A stretch of DNA of 64,000 bases from Pseudomonas cremoricolorata DSM 17059 = NBRC 16634 (lineage in GTDB: Bacteria > Pseudomonadota > Gammaproteobacteria > Pseudomonadales > Pseudomonadaceae): NCBI RefSeq assembly GCF_000425745.1, contig NZ_AUEA01000001.1:496001-560000 (forward strand). Direction: 5' to 3'. The notes below the pieces were generated by a model that had not been told where the DNA came from, searched no databases, and saw only the letters and a list, made by a program, of their open reading frames with translations. Shown here in pieces: positions 27,423 through 36,939 of the stretch. Position 1 is the first letter of the stretch. Each line of letters begins with the position of its first letter. The translations under genes and the position numbers were made by a program.

Positions 27423-28694
27423 TCACTCGCCGTGCCGAACCTGCCCATCGACCAGGGTGTAGCGCACCGCTCCCGGCAAACAGTGCCCGACGAACGGGCA
27501 GTTGGACCCGCGCGAGAACCACTGCTCGCCCGCCACGGTGGAGGCTTGGGGGTCGAGCAGTACCAGGTCGGCGGCGCCGCCGACGTTCAGCGTGCCTGCC
27601 GGCAGGCGCAGGGCCTGGGCTGGGCCGTTGGTCAGGCGGGCGAGCAGGGTGGGCAGGTCGAGCAGGCCGTCCTGCACCAGGGTCATGGCCAGCGGCAGCA
27701 ACAGCTCGACGCTGCTGATGCCAGGCTCGGTGGCGCCGAACGGGGCCAGCTTGGCGTCGCGCTCGTGGGGTTGGTGGTGGCTGGAGATGGCCTGGATCAC
27801 GCCGGACTTCACCGCCTCACGCAAGCCGTCGCGGTCGGCTGCGGTGCGCAGCGGCGGTTGCACGTGGTAGAGGCTGGAGAAGTCGCGCAGCGCTTGGTCA
27901 GTGAGAATCAGCTGATACAGCGCCACATCTGCGGTCACCGGCAGGCCGCGGGCCTGGGCCTGGGCGATCAGTTGGGCGCCACGGGCGCTGGTGATCTGGC
28001 TGAAGTGCGCGCGCACGCCGGTTTGCTCGACCAGCAGCAGGTTGCGCGCCAGGGCCACGGTTTCGGCGGTTTCCGGAATCCCCGGCAGGCCGAGGAAACT
28101 GGCCATCGGGCCTTCGTGGGCGAGGCCGCCCTGGGCCAGGTCATGGTCCTGGGAATGAATCACCACGGTCAGGTCGAAGGTCGCTGCGTAGTCCAGCGCG
28201 CGGGCCAGGGTGCGGTTGTTGGCGATTTCCTTCAGACCATTGCCGAACGCCACGCAGCCGGTGTCGCGCAGGGCAATCAGCTCGGCCAGTTGCTCGCCTT
28301 CAAGGCCACGGGTCAGCGCGCCGATCGGGTAGACCTTGGCGTTGCCAGCATCGCGGGCGCGGTCGAGGATCAGCTCGGCCACCGCCGAGGTGTCGAGCAC
28401 CGGGCGCGTCTGCGGCGGGCAGCACAGGCTGGTGACGCCACCGGCAACGGCCGCGCGGGTTTCGCTGGCGATGGTGCCTTTGCGGCTGTAACCCGGCTCA
28501 CGCAGGGCAACGCTGAGGTCGACCAGGCCAGGCGCGGCCACCAGGCCGCTGGCCTCGATGCTGCGCTGCGCAGTGAAGCCGGCCGGCGCGGCGCCGATGG
28601 CGACGAGCCGGCCTGCTTCGATATGCAGGTCGCTGACCTGATCCAGGCCACTGTGCGGATCGATGACCCGGGCGCCGAGAATACTGATGCTCAC
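27423..28694 (-). CDS. pyrX: Inactive dihydroorotase-like subunit of aspartate transcarbamoylase
   Basis: A 423-residue amidohydrolase-fold protein, called pyrC' or pyrX. In active dihydroorotases the metal site near the N terminus is D-x-H-x-H-x-R; here the corresponding stretch is [13 protein letters not shown] (about residues 57-69), so both histidines are replaced. This is the known condition in Pseudomonas, where the protein has no dihydroorotase activity but is needed to assemble the ATCase dodecamer with PyrB. The start overlaps the pyrB stop by 4 bp. Annotation as an active dihydroorotase would be wrong. Confidence 0.92.
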   Translation of the reverse strand: MSISILGARVIDPHSGLDQVSDLHIEAGRLVAIGAAPAGFTAQRSIEASGLVAAPGLVDLSVALREPGYSRKGTIASETRAAVAGGVTSLCCPPQTRPVLDTSAVAELILDRARDAGNAKVYPIGALTRGLEGEQLAELIALRDTGCVAFGNGLKEIANNRTLARALDYAATFDLTVVIHSQDHDLAQGGLAHEGPMASFLGLPGIPETAETVALARNLLLVEQTGVRAHFSQITSARGAQLIAQAQARGLPVTADVALYQLILTDQALRDFSSLYHVQPPLRTAADRDGLREAVKSGVIQAISSHHQPHERDAKLAPFGATEPGISSVELLLPLAMTLVQDGLLDLPTLLARLTNGPAQALRLPAGTLNVGGAADLVLLDPQASTVAGEQWFSRGSNCPFVGHCLPGAVRYTLVDGQVRHGE

Positions 28695-29695
28695 AGGGCG
28701 TTCTCCTGGTCGAGTTGACGTTGTGTGTTCTGCCCGCTCATGGCCATGGACAGCACCGCCATGCGCACGGCGATGCCGTAGGTGACCTGGTTGAGAATCA
28801 CCGAGTGACTGCCGTCGGCCACCGCCGACTCGATTTCCACGCCGCGGTTGATCGGCCCTGGGTGCATGACGATGGCATCGGGCTTGGCCCCGGCCAGGCG
28901 TGCCGTGGTCAGGCCGAACAGGCGGTAGAACTCGCCCTCGCTGGGCAGCAGGCCACCGGCCATGCGCTCACGCTGCAGGCGCAGCATGATCACTACATCG
29001 ACGTCCTTGAGGCCCTCGCTGAGGTCGGTGTAGACCTTCACGCCGTATTGCTCGATACCCACGGGGATGAGGGTTTTCGGGCCGATCACGCGGATGTCCG
29101 GGCAGCCCAGGGCCTTGAGCGCGAGCATGTCGGAACGTGCCACACGCGAGTGCAGAATGTCGCCGACGATGGCCACCGAGAGGTTCTCGAAGCTGCCCTT
29201 GTGGCGGCGGATGGTGAGCATGTCGAGCATGCCCTGGGTCGGGTGGGCGTGGCGGCCGTCACCGCCGTTGATCACCGCCACCTCCGGGCACACGTGCTCG
29301 GCGATGAAGTGCGCGGCGCCCGAGTCGGAGTGGCGCACGACGAACATGTCGGCGGCCATCGCTTCGAGGTTGCGCAGGGTGTCGAACAGCGTCTCGCCCT
29401 TGCTGGTCGATGAGGTCGACACATTCAGGCTGATGACATCGGCCGACAGCCGCTGGGCGGCCAGTTCGAAGGTGGTGCGCGTGCGTGTGGAGTTCTCGAA
29501 GAACACGTTGCACACCGTCTTGCCACGCAACAGCGGGACTTTCTTCACCGCGCGGGCACCGACTTCGAGGAACGAGTCGGCGGTGTCGAGGATTTCCGTC
29601 AGCAGCTCGCGGGGCAGGCCGTCCAGCGAGAGGAAGTGGCGCAGCTGGCCCTGGTCGTTGAGCTGCAGCGGGCGCTTGGCGTCGAGTGGCGTCAT
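28691..29695 (-). CDS. pyrB: Aspartate carbamoyltransferase catalytic subunit
   Basis: Condenses carbamoyl phosphate and aspartate in the first committed step of pyrimidine synthesis. It has 334 residues. The carbamoyl-phosphate motif is [14 protein letters not shown] (about residues 67-80), and [12 protein letters not shown] carries the aspartate-site HPxPxxR pattern. The N-terminal ~20 extra residues relative to E. coli PyrB are usual in Pseudomonas, where they bind nucleotide effectors. Overlaps pyrC'; pyrR is 11 bp upstream. Confidence 0.97.
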   Translation of the reverse strand: MTPLDAKRPLQLNDQGQLRHFLSLDGLPRELLTEILDTADSFLEVGARAVKKVPLLRGKTVCNVFFENSTRTRTTFELAAQRLSADVISLNVSTSSTSKGETLFDTLRNLEAMAADMFVVRHSDSGAAHFIAEHVCPEVAVINGGDGRHAHPTQGMLDMLTIRRHKGSFENLSVAIVGDILHSRVARSDMLALKALGCPDIRVIGPKTLIPVGIEQYGVKVYTDLSEGLKDVDVVIMLRLQRERMAGGLLPSEGEFYRLFGLTTARLAGAKPDAIVMHPGPINRGVEIESAVADGSHSVILNQVTYGIAVRMAVLSMAMSGQNTQRQLDQENAL

Positions 29696-29706
29696 CGGTG
29701 GGGCTC

Positions 29707-30225
29707 TTAGTGGGCGGAGGCGGTGGTCAGGTCCTGGCGCTCGAGGGCGAGCGGGGCGGGGCCGGTCAGTTTGATGCGTTGCTCGGCGGCCAGTGGCAGG
29801 CTGGCGCCGACCACGTCGGGGCGAATCGGCAGCTCACCGGCGTCCAGGTCGAGCAGGCAAACCAGGGTCACGCTGGCCGGGCGGCCGTAGTCGAACAGCT
29901 CGTTGAGCGCCGCACGGATGGTGCGCCCGCTCATCAGCACGTCGTCGATCAGCACCAGGTGCTGGCCTTCGATTTCGAAGGGCAGCTCCGAGGGGCGCAC
30001 CTGCGGGTGCAGGCCGTTCTGGCTGAAATCGTCGCGGTAGAACGACACATCCAGGGTGCCCAGCGGGCTGTCGTCGTGCAGGGCGTCCTGCAGCGCCTGC
30101 GCGACCCACACGCCACCGGTGCGGATGCCGATGAAACGCGGCGACTCGATCTGGCGACGGGCCAGATGGGCGCGAAGGTCGACGGCCATCTGCCGGATAA
30201 GGGCGGAAGGGTCGGGTAGGCTCAT
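29707..30225 (-). CDS. pyrR: PyrR bifunctional regulator/uracil phosphoribosyltransferase homologue
   Basis: A 172-residue PRT-fold protein. The PRPP-binding motif [18 protein letters not shown] (about residues 90-107) is intact, and [13 protein letters not shown] is the N-terminal PRTase loop. It leads the pyrR-pyrB-pyrC' operon, consistent with regulation of pyrimidine genes; in Gram-positives it is an RNA-binding attenuator. I see no PyrR-type anti-terminator fold upstream, so the regulatory mode here is open. Confidence 0.94.
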   Translation of the reverse strand: MSLPDPSALIRQMAVDLRAHLARRQIESPRFIGIRTGGVWVAQALQDALHDDSPLGTLDVSFYRDDFSQNGLHPQVRPSELPFEIEGQHLVLIDDVLMSGRTIRAALNELFDYGRPASVTLVCLLDLDAGELPIRPDVVGASLPLAAEQRIKLTGPAPLALERQDLTTASAH

Positions 30226-30267
30226 TGTGTGCTCCTTGGCTGGGCCGGTATTGCCGGCGGCAAAGCG

Positions 30268-30693
30268 TTAGGTATTGGCTTCCAGCCAGCCTTGCAGCAG
30301 CAACGCCGCGGCAATGGCGTCGACCGGATCGTCACGGTAGCTGCCGCGCTGGCCGCCTCGGGCCTGGCGTTCGCCCTTGGCCTCGAAAGTGGTCAGGCGT
30401 TCGTCGTGGGTGTGCACGGGCAGGTTGTAGCGGCCGTTGAGGCGGCGGGCGAACTTCTCGGCGCGGGCGCTCATCTCGCTGGGCGTGCCGTCCATGTTCA
30501 GCGGCAGGCCGACGACGATGGCGTCGGGTTGCCATTCGCCGATCAGCTTTTCCACCTGGTTCCAGTCGGGAACGCCATTCTGCGCCTTGAGCGTGCACAG
30601 CTCACGGGCCTGGCCGGTAATCACCTGGCCCACCGCCACGCCGATCTGCTTGGTGCCGTAGTCGAAGCCCAGCAACAGGCGCAGTTCGGCCAT
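30268..30693 (-). CDS. ruvX: Holliday junction resolvase-like protein / pre-16S rRNA nuclease YqgF
   Basis: A 141-residue RNase H-like nuclease, needed in bacteria for 16S rRNA 5'-end maturation. Catalytic acids lie in LLGFDYGTKQIGVAV (Asp-10), and the later VVGLPLNMDGTPSEMS and DDPVDAIAAALLL (final Asp) are conserved. Its ATG overlaps the stop of algH by one base, and it precedes pyrR by 42 bp; the algH-ruvX-pyrR order is typical for Pseudomonas. Confidence 0.95.
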   Translation of the reverse strand: MAELRLLLGFDYGTKQIGVAVGQVITGQARELCTLKAQNGVPDWNQVEKLIGEWQPDAIVVGLPLNMDGTPSEMSARAEKFARRLNGRYNLPVHTHDERLTTFEAKGERQARGGQRGSYRDDPVDAIAAALLLQGWLEANT

Positions 30694-31262
30694 CAGGCGT
30701 GGCCTGCCTGGCTGGTCAGCAGGCTCAGGGTGACGCCCAGGCTGGTGGCAGCCGCTTCGCGGCGCAGGTCGCTGGGCGTGGCGAACAGAATCTCGGGACT
30801 GAACGGGCAGTTGAGCCAGGCGTTATCGGCCAGCTCTTCTTCGAGCTGACCGGCTTCCCAGCCGGCATAGCCGAGGGTGATCAGGCTCTGCTGTGGGCCG
30901 CGGCCTTCGGCGATGGCGAACAGCACGTCCTGCGAGGTGGTCAGGCTCATGCCGTCGAGTTCGACGGTGGCCTGATAGCTGCATTCGGGGCTGTGCAGGA
31001 CGAAGCCGCGGTCGGTCTGCACCGGGCCGCCGAGGTAGATCGGCACGTTCAGCGTGCGCGGCGCCGGCTCTTCATCCGGGCGCAGCTGCTCGAGGATGTC
31101 GGCCAGGCTCAGATCCTGCGGACGATTCACCACCAGGCCCATCGCACCGTTGGCGTTGTGCTCGACGATATAGGTCAGGGTCTGCGCAAAGTTCGGATCG
31201 GCCATGTGCGGCATGGCAATCAGAAACTGATGCTTGAGATAGGTAGGTGTGTGGTTTTTCAT
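30693..31262 (-). CDS. algH: AlgH family protein (UPF0301/DUF179)
   Basis: A 189-residue UPF0301 protein, named for effects on alginate and other virulence traits in Pseudomonas; its biochemical function is unresolved. Family blocks are YLKHQFLIAMPHMADPNFAQTLTYIVEH at the N terminus and GAMGLVVNRPQDLSLADILEQL. I choose the ATG at 31262 because the family starts there; the ribosome site is poor. An upstream in-frame Met at 31316 would add 18 residues. Confidence 0.93.
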   Translation of the reverse strand: MKNHTPTYLKHQFLIAMPHMADPNFAQTLTYIVEHNANGAMGLVVNRPQDLSLADILEQLRPDEEPAPRTLNVPIYLGGPVQTDRGFVLHSPECSYQATVELDGMSLTTSQDVLFAIAEGRGPQQSLITLGYAGWEAGQLEEELADNAWLNCPFSPEILFATPSDLRREAAATSLGVTLSLLTSQAGHA

Positions 31263-31322
31263 GGTCGGTAGTGTGGCGTCAGGTGACGAGGCTGACAAGC
31301 TGCTCGCCAGGCTCATGTGTGA

Positions 31323-32222
31323 TCAATTGCTAGACAGACGGTCGCCGCGGGCAAAGCGCCAGGTGCGCACGATCTCCAGGCGGTCGAATTCGGCCAGATC
31401 GCCGGTGAACGGCGCGAACGGTGCCGACATGCGCACGATGCGCTGGGCGGCCTGGTCCAGTAGCGGCTGGCCGGACGATTCGAGCACCAGCACTTCATGC
31501 AGCGAACCGTCGCGGTTGATCGACACCATCAGCCGCAGGCTGCCGTACAGCTTCTGGCTGCGCGCCTCCTGCGGGTAGTTGAGGTTGCCGATGCGCTCGA
31601 TCTTCTTGCGCCAGTCTTCCTTGTACCAGGCGCCCTTGTCGCGGGCCGTGGAGGCGGCGTTGAGGCGATGGATACGCGGGCGCTTGGCGTACAGCTGCTG
31701 TTCGTTGGACAGCTCGGCCTCGAGGCTGGCGATCTGGCTGGAGAGCTGCGAGCTGTCGAAATCCGGGGCCGGAGCGGTGGGCTTGGGCTGCGGCTTGCTT
31801 TCCTTGGGCCGCGGCTCGACCTTGGTCGGTTTCGGCGCCTTGGTGGTCACCACGGCCTTCTGCGGCGGCGGCGGCACTTCACGGCGCGGGGCCGGCGGCG
31901 GGGTGATCTTGTTGACCTTGCTGTCCTGGAACGGCGCCACTTCGGTGGTGGTCGGCACCGCTTTCTTCTCTAGCGTGCCGCTGCCTTGCTGGTTGTCCTG
32001 GGCGAGGAAATCGGCTTTTTCCGGCGGCTTTTCGCTCTGGAAGGTCGACAGGGTGAAGTCGAGGGTCTGGCGCACTTGTTTGGGCGTGCTGACGCTGAAG
32101 CTCACGCCGAGGATCAGCACGATGTGCAGCAGCGCTGCAAGAAACAGGGTAAAGCCCAGCCGGTCCACGGGGCGGACGCGTGGCGGCAGCAGGTCGGGCG
32201 GGATGTTGGCGGACAGCGTCAT
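31323..32222 (-). CDS. tonB: TonB-family energy transducer (TonB3-like)
   Basis: A 299-residue periplasm-spanning protein. It has a single N-terminal membrane helix (about residues 22-43, RLGFTLFLAALLHIVLILGVSF), a Pro/Lys/Glu-rich rigid region (about 105-160, with KVEPRPKESKPQPKP), and a C-terminal TonB domain (about 215-299, YPQEARSQKLYGSLRLMVSINRDG). The gene order tonB-gshB-pilG is that of tonB3 in P. aeruginosa, where it affects twitching motility, so a link to the pil genes rather than to iron uptake is likely. Start at 32222 chosen; an upstream Met at 32276 has no support. Confidence 0.9.
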   Translation of the reverse strand: MTLSANIPPDLLPPRVRPVDRLGFTLFLAALLHIVLILGVSFSVSTPKQVRQTLDFTLSTFQSEKPPEKADFLAQDNQQGSGTLEKKAVPTTTEVAPFQDSKVNKITPPPAPRREVPPPPQKAVVTTKAPKPTKVEPRPKESKPQPKPTAPAPDFDSSQLSSQIASLEAELSNEQQLYAKRPRIHRLNAASTARDKGAWYKEDWRKKIERIGNLNYPQEARSQKLYGSLRLMVSINRDGSLHEVLVLESSGQPLLDQAAQRIVRMSAPFAPFTGDLAEFDRLEIVRTWRFARGDRLSSN

Positions 32223-32309
32223 CGAATATCCAGCAAAGGCGCGGTGGGGCAGGTCAGCGGACGGGACCGGCATCATACCCCACTGCGCGGGCTTGCCGCG
32301 TGCTGGTGG

Positions 32310-33263
32310 TCAGCGCGCGTCGAGCTGACGGGCGATGGCGTCCATCAACTGGCCGCCGATGTCGAGGCCGAAGGCGGCGTCGATCTCGCGGATGCAGGTC
32401 GGGCTGGTGACGTTGATTTCGGTCAGCGAGTCGCCGATCACGTCCAGGCCGACGAACAGCAGGCCTTTCTCGCGCAGGGTCGGGCCGACTTGCGCGGCGA
32501 TCCAGCGGTCGCGTTCGGTGAGTGGACGCGCTTCGCCACGACCACCGGCGGCCAGGTTGCCGCGGGTTTCGCCGCTGGCCGGAATGCGCGCAAGGCAATA
32601 CGGCACCGGTTCGCCGTCGATCATCAGGATGCGTTTGTCGCCATCGACGATGGCCGGCAGGTAGGCCTGCGCCATGATCTGCTGCTGGCCGTGCAGGGTC
32701 AGGGTTTCAAGGATCACCGAGAGGTTCGGGTCGCCCTGGCGATGGCGGAACACCGAGGCGCCGCCCATGCCGTCCAAAGGTTTGAGAATGACATCGCCGT
32801 GGCGCGCGGCGAATTCGCGAATCACGTCGGCGCGGCGGCTGACCAGGGTCGGCGCGGTGCACTGCGGGAACAGCGTTGCGAACAGCTTTTCATTGCAGTC
32901 GCGCAGGCTCTGCGGACGGTTGACCACCAGCACGCCGTCGGCCTCGGCCTGCTCGAGCAGGTAGGTGCTGTAGATGAATTCCATGTCGAACGGCGGGTCT
33001 TTGCGCATCAGCACGACATCCAGCTCGGCCAGGGCGCTGTCCTGCTCTTCGCTCAGTTCGAACCAGTGCGCCGGATCTGCGAATACCTTCAGCGGGCGCA
33101 TGCGCGCGCGGGCCTTGCCTTCGCCCTGGTAGAGGTCACGCTGCTCCATGTAGAACAGGCTCCAGCCGCGGGCCTGGGCGGCCAGCAGCATGGCCAGCGA
33201 ACTGTCCTTCTTGTAGGAGATGGACGCGATGGGGTCCATGACAATCCCGAGGCGAACGCTCAT
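32310..33263 (-). CDS. gshB: Glutathione synthetase
   Basis: ATP-dependent ligation of glycine to gamma-glutamylcysteine, the last step of glutathione synthesis. It has 317 residues, normal length. Markers are IMDPIASISYKKDSSLAMLL at the N terminus, ILKPLDGMGGASVFR (the ATP-grasp glycine loop), and FVGLDVIGDSLTEINVTSPTC (metal site). AAGAGGAAT eight bases upstream supports the ATG at 33263. It is divergent from pilG with a 236-bp gap in which I see no firm site. Confidence 0.97.
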   Translation of the reverse strand: MSVRLGIVMDPIASISYKKDSSLAMLLAAQARGWSLFYMEQRDLYQGEGKARARMRPLKVFADPAHWFELSEEQDSALAELDVVLMRKDPPFDMEFIYSTYLLEQAEADGVLVVNRPQSLRDCNEKLFATLFPQCTAPTLVSRRADVIREFAARHGDVILKPLDGMGGASVFRHRQGDPNLSVILETLTLHGQQQIMAQAYLPAIVDGDKRILMIDGEPVPYCLARIPASGETRGNLAAGGRGEARPLTERDRWIAAQVGPTLREKGLLFVGLDVIGDSLTEINVTSPTCIREIDAAFGLDIGGQLMDAIARQLDAR

Positions 33264-33499
33264 GGGGTAATTCCTCTTGGCGGCGTGCGCCGCGATGGTT
33301 CGAAATGAAAAGTCGCTCAGGGTGGCGCCGCAGGCGCGGTCGGTCAAGGGGTGGGCAGATGGAACGGGCTCCCGGAGTGTGCTAAAAATGCCCCCAGCTT
33401 CACGCCGCAAGCCGTGTCCGGCGCGCAGGGCCGCACAGGCTCTGCGCCCAGCCCCGGCACAGGCCGACCTTCCAGTGAGCAGCCACGGTAACGCAACTT

Positions 33500-33901
33500 A
33501 TGCAACAGCCCCTGAAGGTGATGGTGATCGATGATTCGCGCACCATCCGCCGTACCGCCCAGCTGCTGCTCGGCGAGGCGGGCTGCGAGGTGATCACCGC
33601 CAGCGACGGCTTCGATGCCCTGGCCAAGATCGTCGACCACGCGCCGCAGATCATCTTCGTCGACGTGCTGATGCCGCGCCTCGATGGCTACCAGACCTGC
33701 GCGCTGATCAAGCACAACAGCGCGTTCAAGGACACGCCGGTGATTCTGCTGTCGTCGCGCGACGGAGTGTTCGACAAGGCCCGCGGCCGGGTGGTCGGCT
33801 CCGACCAGTTCCTGACCAAACCATTCAGCAAACAAGCGTTGCTCGACGCCATCCGTGCCCATGTGCCGGGTTTCGTCGAGCAGCCACAACACGCCTCCTG
33901 A
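33500..33901 (+). CDS. pilG: Response regulator PilG (CheY-like)
   Basis: A 133-residue single-domain receiver of the Pil-Chp chemosensory system, phosphorylated by ChpA and controlling type IV pilus extension and cAMP. The acidic pocket VIDDSRT (about residues 11-17), phosphoacceptor in IIFVDVLMPRLDG (Asp about 58) and the Thr/Ser and Lys of VILLSSRDG and FLTKPFSK are all in place. First gene of the + strand pil cluster. Confidence 0.96.
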   Translation: MQQPLKVMVIDDSRTIRRTAQLLLGEAGCEVITASDGFDALAKIVDHAPQIIFVDVLMPRLDGYQTCALIKHNSAFKDTPVILLSSRDGVFDKARGRVVGSDQFLTKPFSKQALLDAIRAHVPGFVEQPQHAS

Positions 33902-33940
33902 CGCCGGCCACGGCGTCGTAGTTCCTGACGGGGAAACAGC

Positions 33941-34306
33941 ATGGCCCGAGTTCTGATTGTCGACGACTCGCCGACCGAGATGTACAAGCTCACCGACTGG
34001 CTGGAAAAGCACGGTCACCAGGTGATCAAGGCCAGCAATGGCGCCGACGGCGTGGCCCTGGCCCGCCAGGAAAAGCCCGATGCGGTACTGATGGACATCG
34101 TCATGCCCGGCATGAACGGCTTCCAGGCCACCCGCCAGTTGTCCAAGGACCCGGAAACCCGCGACATCCCGGTGCTGGTGGTGACCACCAAGGACCAGGA
34201 CACCGACCGTATCTGGGCGACACGTCAGGGTGCGCGTGATTTTCTCACCAAGCCCATCGACGAAGAGGCGCTGATCAGCAAGCTCGACGAGGTGCTCAAG
34301 GCTTGA
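33941..34306 (+). CDS. pilH: Response regulator PilH (CheY-like)
   Basis: A 121-residue receiver domain, second response regulator of the Pil-Chp system, thought to act on pilus retraction and as a phosphate sink. Pocket residues are LIVDDSPTE, phosphoacceptor in AVLMDIVMPGMNG (Asp about 52), and the Lys motif FLTKPIDEE. It is 39 bp after pilG and overlaps pilI by 4 bp. Confidence 0.96.
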   Translation: MARVLIVDDSPTEMYKLTDWLEKHGHQVIKASNGADGVALARQEKPDAVLMDIVMPGMNGFQATRQLSKDPETRDIPVLVVTTKDQDTDRIWATRQGARDFLTKPIDEEALISKLDEVLKA

Positions 34307-34857
34307 CCACCCGGCCGCAAGGCGCGTCGCTGACCGCCTTCGAACTGCTGCTGGACATCGACCGCCGCTGCCGCCTGCTGGTGGCCGATCAGCCTTTCGA
34401 ACCCAGCCCGGCGCAAGCCTGGAGCGGCATTGGCTTTCGCATCGCCAGCCACTGGTTCGTCGCGCCCATGGGCGAGGTGGCCGAGGTGCTGCGTGAACCG
34501 CGCAGCAGCCGCGTGCCCGGGGTGCGCCCGTGGGTGGTGGGGGTCGGCAACCTGCGCGGGCGCCTGCTGCCGGTGCTCGACCTGTCGAGCTTTCTTGGTC
34601 TCGCCCCGGTGGCGCCGGGCAAGCAGCGTCGGGTGATGGTGCTCGACCACGACGATCTGTTCGTCGGCCTGCTGGTCGACGAGGTGCTGGGCCTGCAGCA
34701 TTTCGACCTCGAGCAACTGCAGCCAACGCCGCCGCAGCCGTTGCTGCGCAGTGCCGCGCGCTTCGTTCAGGGGCATTTCCCCGGCGCACGCAACTGGGCG
34801 ATCTTCAGCCCGTTCGCCCTGGCCCAGGCGCCAGGTTTTCTCGATGTGGCGTTGTAG
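34303..34857 (+). CDS. pilI: CheW-like coupling protein PilI
   Basis: A 184-residue CheW-domain protein linking PilJ to the ChpA kinase. The domain is visible from [24 protein letters not shown] to [12 protein letters not shown], with the core [20 protein letters not shown] (G-x-x-x-x-R-G-x-x-x-P-V-x-D-L). The TTG at 34303, overlapping the pilH stop, is the only plausible start upstream of the conserved [14 protein letters not shown]. Confidence 0.94.
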   Translation: MTTRPQGASLTAFELLLDIDRRCRLLVADQPFEPSPAQAWSGIGFRIASHWFVAPMGEVAEVLREPRSSRVPGVRPWVVGVGNLRGRLLPVLDLSSFLGLAPVAPGKQRRVMVLDHDDLFVGLLVDEVLGLQHFDLEQLQPTPPQPLLRSAARFVQGHFPGARNWAIFSPFALAQAPGFLDVAL

Positions 34858-34868
34858 AGGATGCTGTC

Positions 34869-36929
34869 TTGAGCAAGTCCACCCCTGGCGTCACTCCGCC
34901 GCCGATGACCCAGCGCACCCGCAGCAGCGCGCAGATCACCGTGCTGTTCGTGGTGCTGATTCTGTCGATCGTGCTGCTGTTCGCCAACTTCGCCTACCTC
35001 AACACCCAGTCGACCTACGACAAGCAGTACATCGGCCACGCCGGTGAATTGCGCGTGCTGTCGCAGCGCATCGCCAAGAACGCCACCGAGGCCGCAGCCG
35101 GCAAGGCCCTGGCGTTCAAGTTGCTGTCCGATGCGCGCAACGACTTCGACCGCCGTTGGGGCTACCTGCGCCGCGGCGACCATGCCACCGGCCTGCCCGC
35201 CGCACCGGCCGCGGTGCGCGACGAAATGGCCGCCGTCGGGCAGGACTGGGACAACTTGCTCAAGAACACCGATGTCATTCTTTCCAGCGAACAGACCGTA
35301 CTGTCGCTGCACCAGGTGGCCGCGACCTTGGCCGAGACCGTGCCGCAGTTGCAGGTCGAGTACGAAAAGGTGGTGGAGATCCTGCTCAAGAGCGGCGCCC
35401 CGGCCAGCCAGGTGGCGGTGGCCCAGCGCCAGTTGCTGCTGGCCGAGCGTATCCTCGGCTCGGTCAACACCGTGCTTGCCGGCGACGACACTACCGCCCA
35501 GGCCGCTGCCACCTTCGGCCGCGATGCCAACCGGTTCGGCCAGGTCCTGCAAGGCATGCTCAACGGCGACGCGGCGCTGGAGATCAGCCGGGTCGAGGAT
35601 GCCGATGCGCGCAACCGCCTGGGGGAAATTACCGAGCTGTTCCAGTTCGTCGCAGGTTCGGTGGATGAAATTCTCGAAACCTCGCCTGAGCTGCTGCGGG
35701 TGCGCGAGGCCGCAGGGAATATCTTCAGCCTGTCACAGACCCTGCTCGACGAAGCCTCGCACCTGGCCAACAGCTTCGAGAACCTGGCCGGCAGCCGCAC
35801 CCTGGACACCGTCGGCGGTTATGCCCTGGGCCTTTTGGCACTGGCTTCGATCATTCTCATCGGCTCGATCATGGTCCGCGCCACGCGCCGGCAGTTGCGC
35901 GATACCGCGCAGAAGAACGAGCGCAACCAGCAGGCGATCATGCGCCTGCTCGATGAAATCGAAGAACTCGCCGATGGCGACCTGACCGTGTCGGTGGCAG
36001 TCACCGAAGACTTCACCGGGGCCATCGCCGACTCGATCAACTATTCGGTCGACCAATTGCGCGAGCTGGTCACCACCATCAACCACAGCGCCGAGCAGGT
36101 CGCCGCCGCCGTGCAGGACACGCAGAATACCGCGCGCCAGCTGGCCAAGGCCTCCGAGCATCAGGCCGAGCAGATCAGCGAGGCGTCGGTGGCGGTGGGC
36201 GACATGGTCGAGTCGATCGACCGCGTTTCGGCCCACGCCTACGAGTCGGCCAAGGTCGCCGAACGTTCGGTGGCCATCGCCAACAAGGGCAACGAGGTGG
36301 TGCACAATACCATCGATGGCATGGACAACATCCGCGAGCAGATTCAGGACACCGCCAAGCGCATCAAGCGTCTGGGTGAGTCGTCGCAGGAAATCGGCGA
36401 CATCGTCAGCCTGATCGACGACATCGCCGAGCAGACCAACATCCTCGCCCTCAATGCCGCGATTCAGGCCTCGCTGGCCGGTGAGGCGGGGCGCGGCTTC
36501 GCCGTGGTCGCCGATGAAGTGCAGCGCCTGGCCGAGCGCTCGTCCTCGGCCACCCGGCAGATCGAAGCACTGGTGCGGACCATCCAGACCGACACCAACG
36601 AGGCGGTGATTTCCATGGAGCAGACCACCGCCGAAGTGGTGCGCGGCGCGCGCCTGGCGCAGGACGCCGGGGTGGCGCTGGCAGAGATCGAAGGCGTGTC
36701 GCAGACCCTCGCCGAGTTGATTCTGAGCATTTCCGATGCCGCGCAGTTGCAGACGTCATCGGCCGGGCAGATTTCCCACACCATGTCGGTGATTCAGCAA
36801 ATTACCGCGCAGACCTCGGCAGGCTCCGGCGCCACCGCCGACAGCATCCGCCATCTGGCGCGCATGGCCAGCGAGATGCGCCGCTCGGTGTCCGGCTTCA
36901 CCCTGCCGAACACGACGCCGCCGCAATGA
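34869..36929 (+). CDS. pilJ: Methyl-accepting chemotaxis protein PilJ
   Basis: Chemoreceptor of the Pil-Chp system, sensing pilus-related cues. I place the start at the TTG at 34869 (AGAGG eight bases upstream), giving 686 residues, close to the P. aeruginosa protein; the frame is open upstream inside pilI. Membrane helices are about residues 22-45 and 316-337, separating two PilJ helical modules in the periplasm. The cytoplasmic domain has the receptor tip [21 protein letters not shown] and [13 protein letters not shown]. Ten bases separate it from chpA. Confidence 0.94.
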   Translation: MSKSTPGVTPPPMTQRTRSSAQITVLFVVLILSIVLLFANFAYLNTQSTYDKQYIGHAGELRVLSQRIAKNATEAAAGKALAFKLLSDARNDFDRRWGYLRRGDHATGLPAAPAAVRDEMAAVGQDWDNLLKNTDVILSSEQTVLSLHQVAATLAETVPQLQVEYEKVVEILLKSGAPASQVAVAQRQLLLAERILGSVNTVLAGDDTTAQAAATFGRDANRFGQVLQGMLNGDAALEISRVEDADARNRLGEITELFQFVAGSVDEILETSPELLRVREAAGNIFSLSQTLLDEASHLANSFENLAGSRTLDTVGGYALGLLALASIILIGSIMVRATRRQLRDTAQKNERNQQAIMRLLDEIEELADGDLTVSVAVTEDFTGAIADSINYSVDQLRELVTTINHSAEQVAAAVQDTQNTARQLAKASEHQAEQISEASVAVGDMVESIDRVSAHAYESAKVAERSVAIANKGNEVVHNTIDGMDNIREQIQDTAKRIKRLGESSQEIGDIVSLIDDIAEQTNILALNAAIQASLAGEAGRGFAVVADEVQRLAERSSSATRQIEALVRTIQTDTNEAVISMEQTTAEVVRGARLAQDAGVALAEIEGVSQTLAELILSISDAAQLQTSSAGQISHTMSVIQQITAQTSAGSGATADSIRHLARMASEMRRSVSGFTLPNTTPPQ

Positions 36930-36939
36930 GGAGGCCCGC

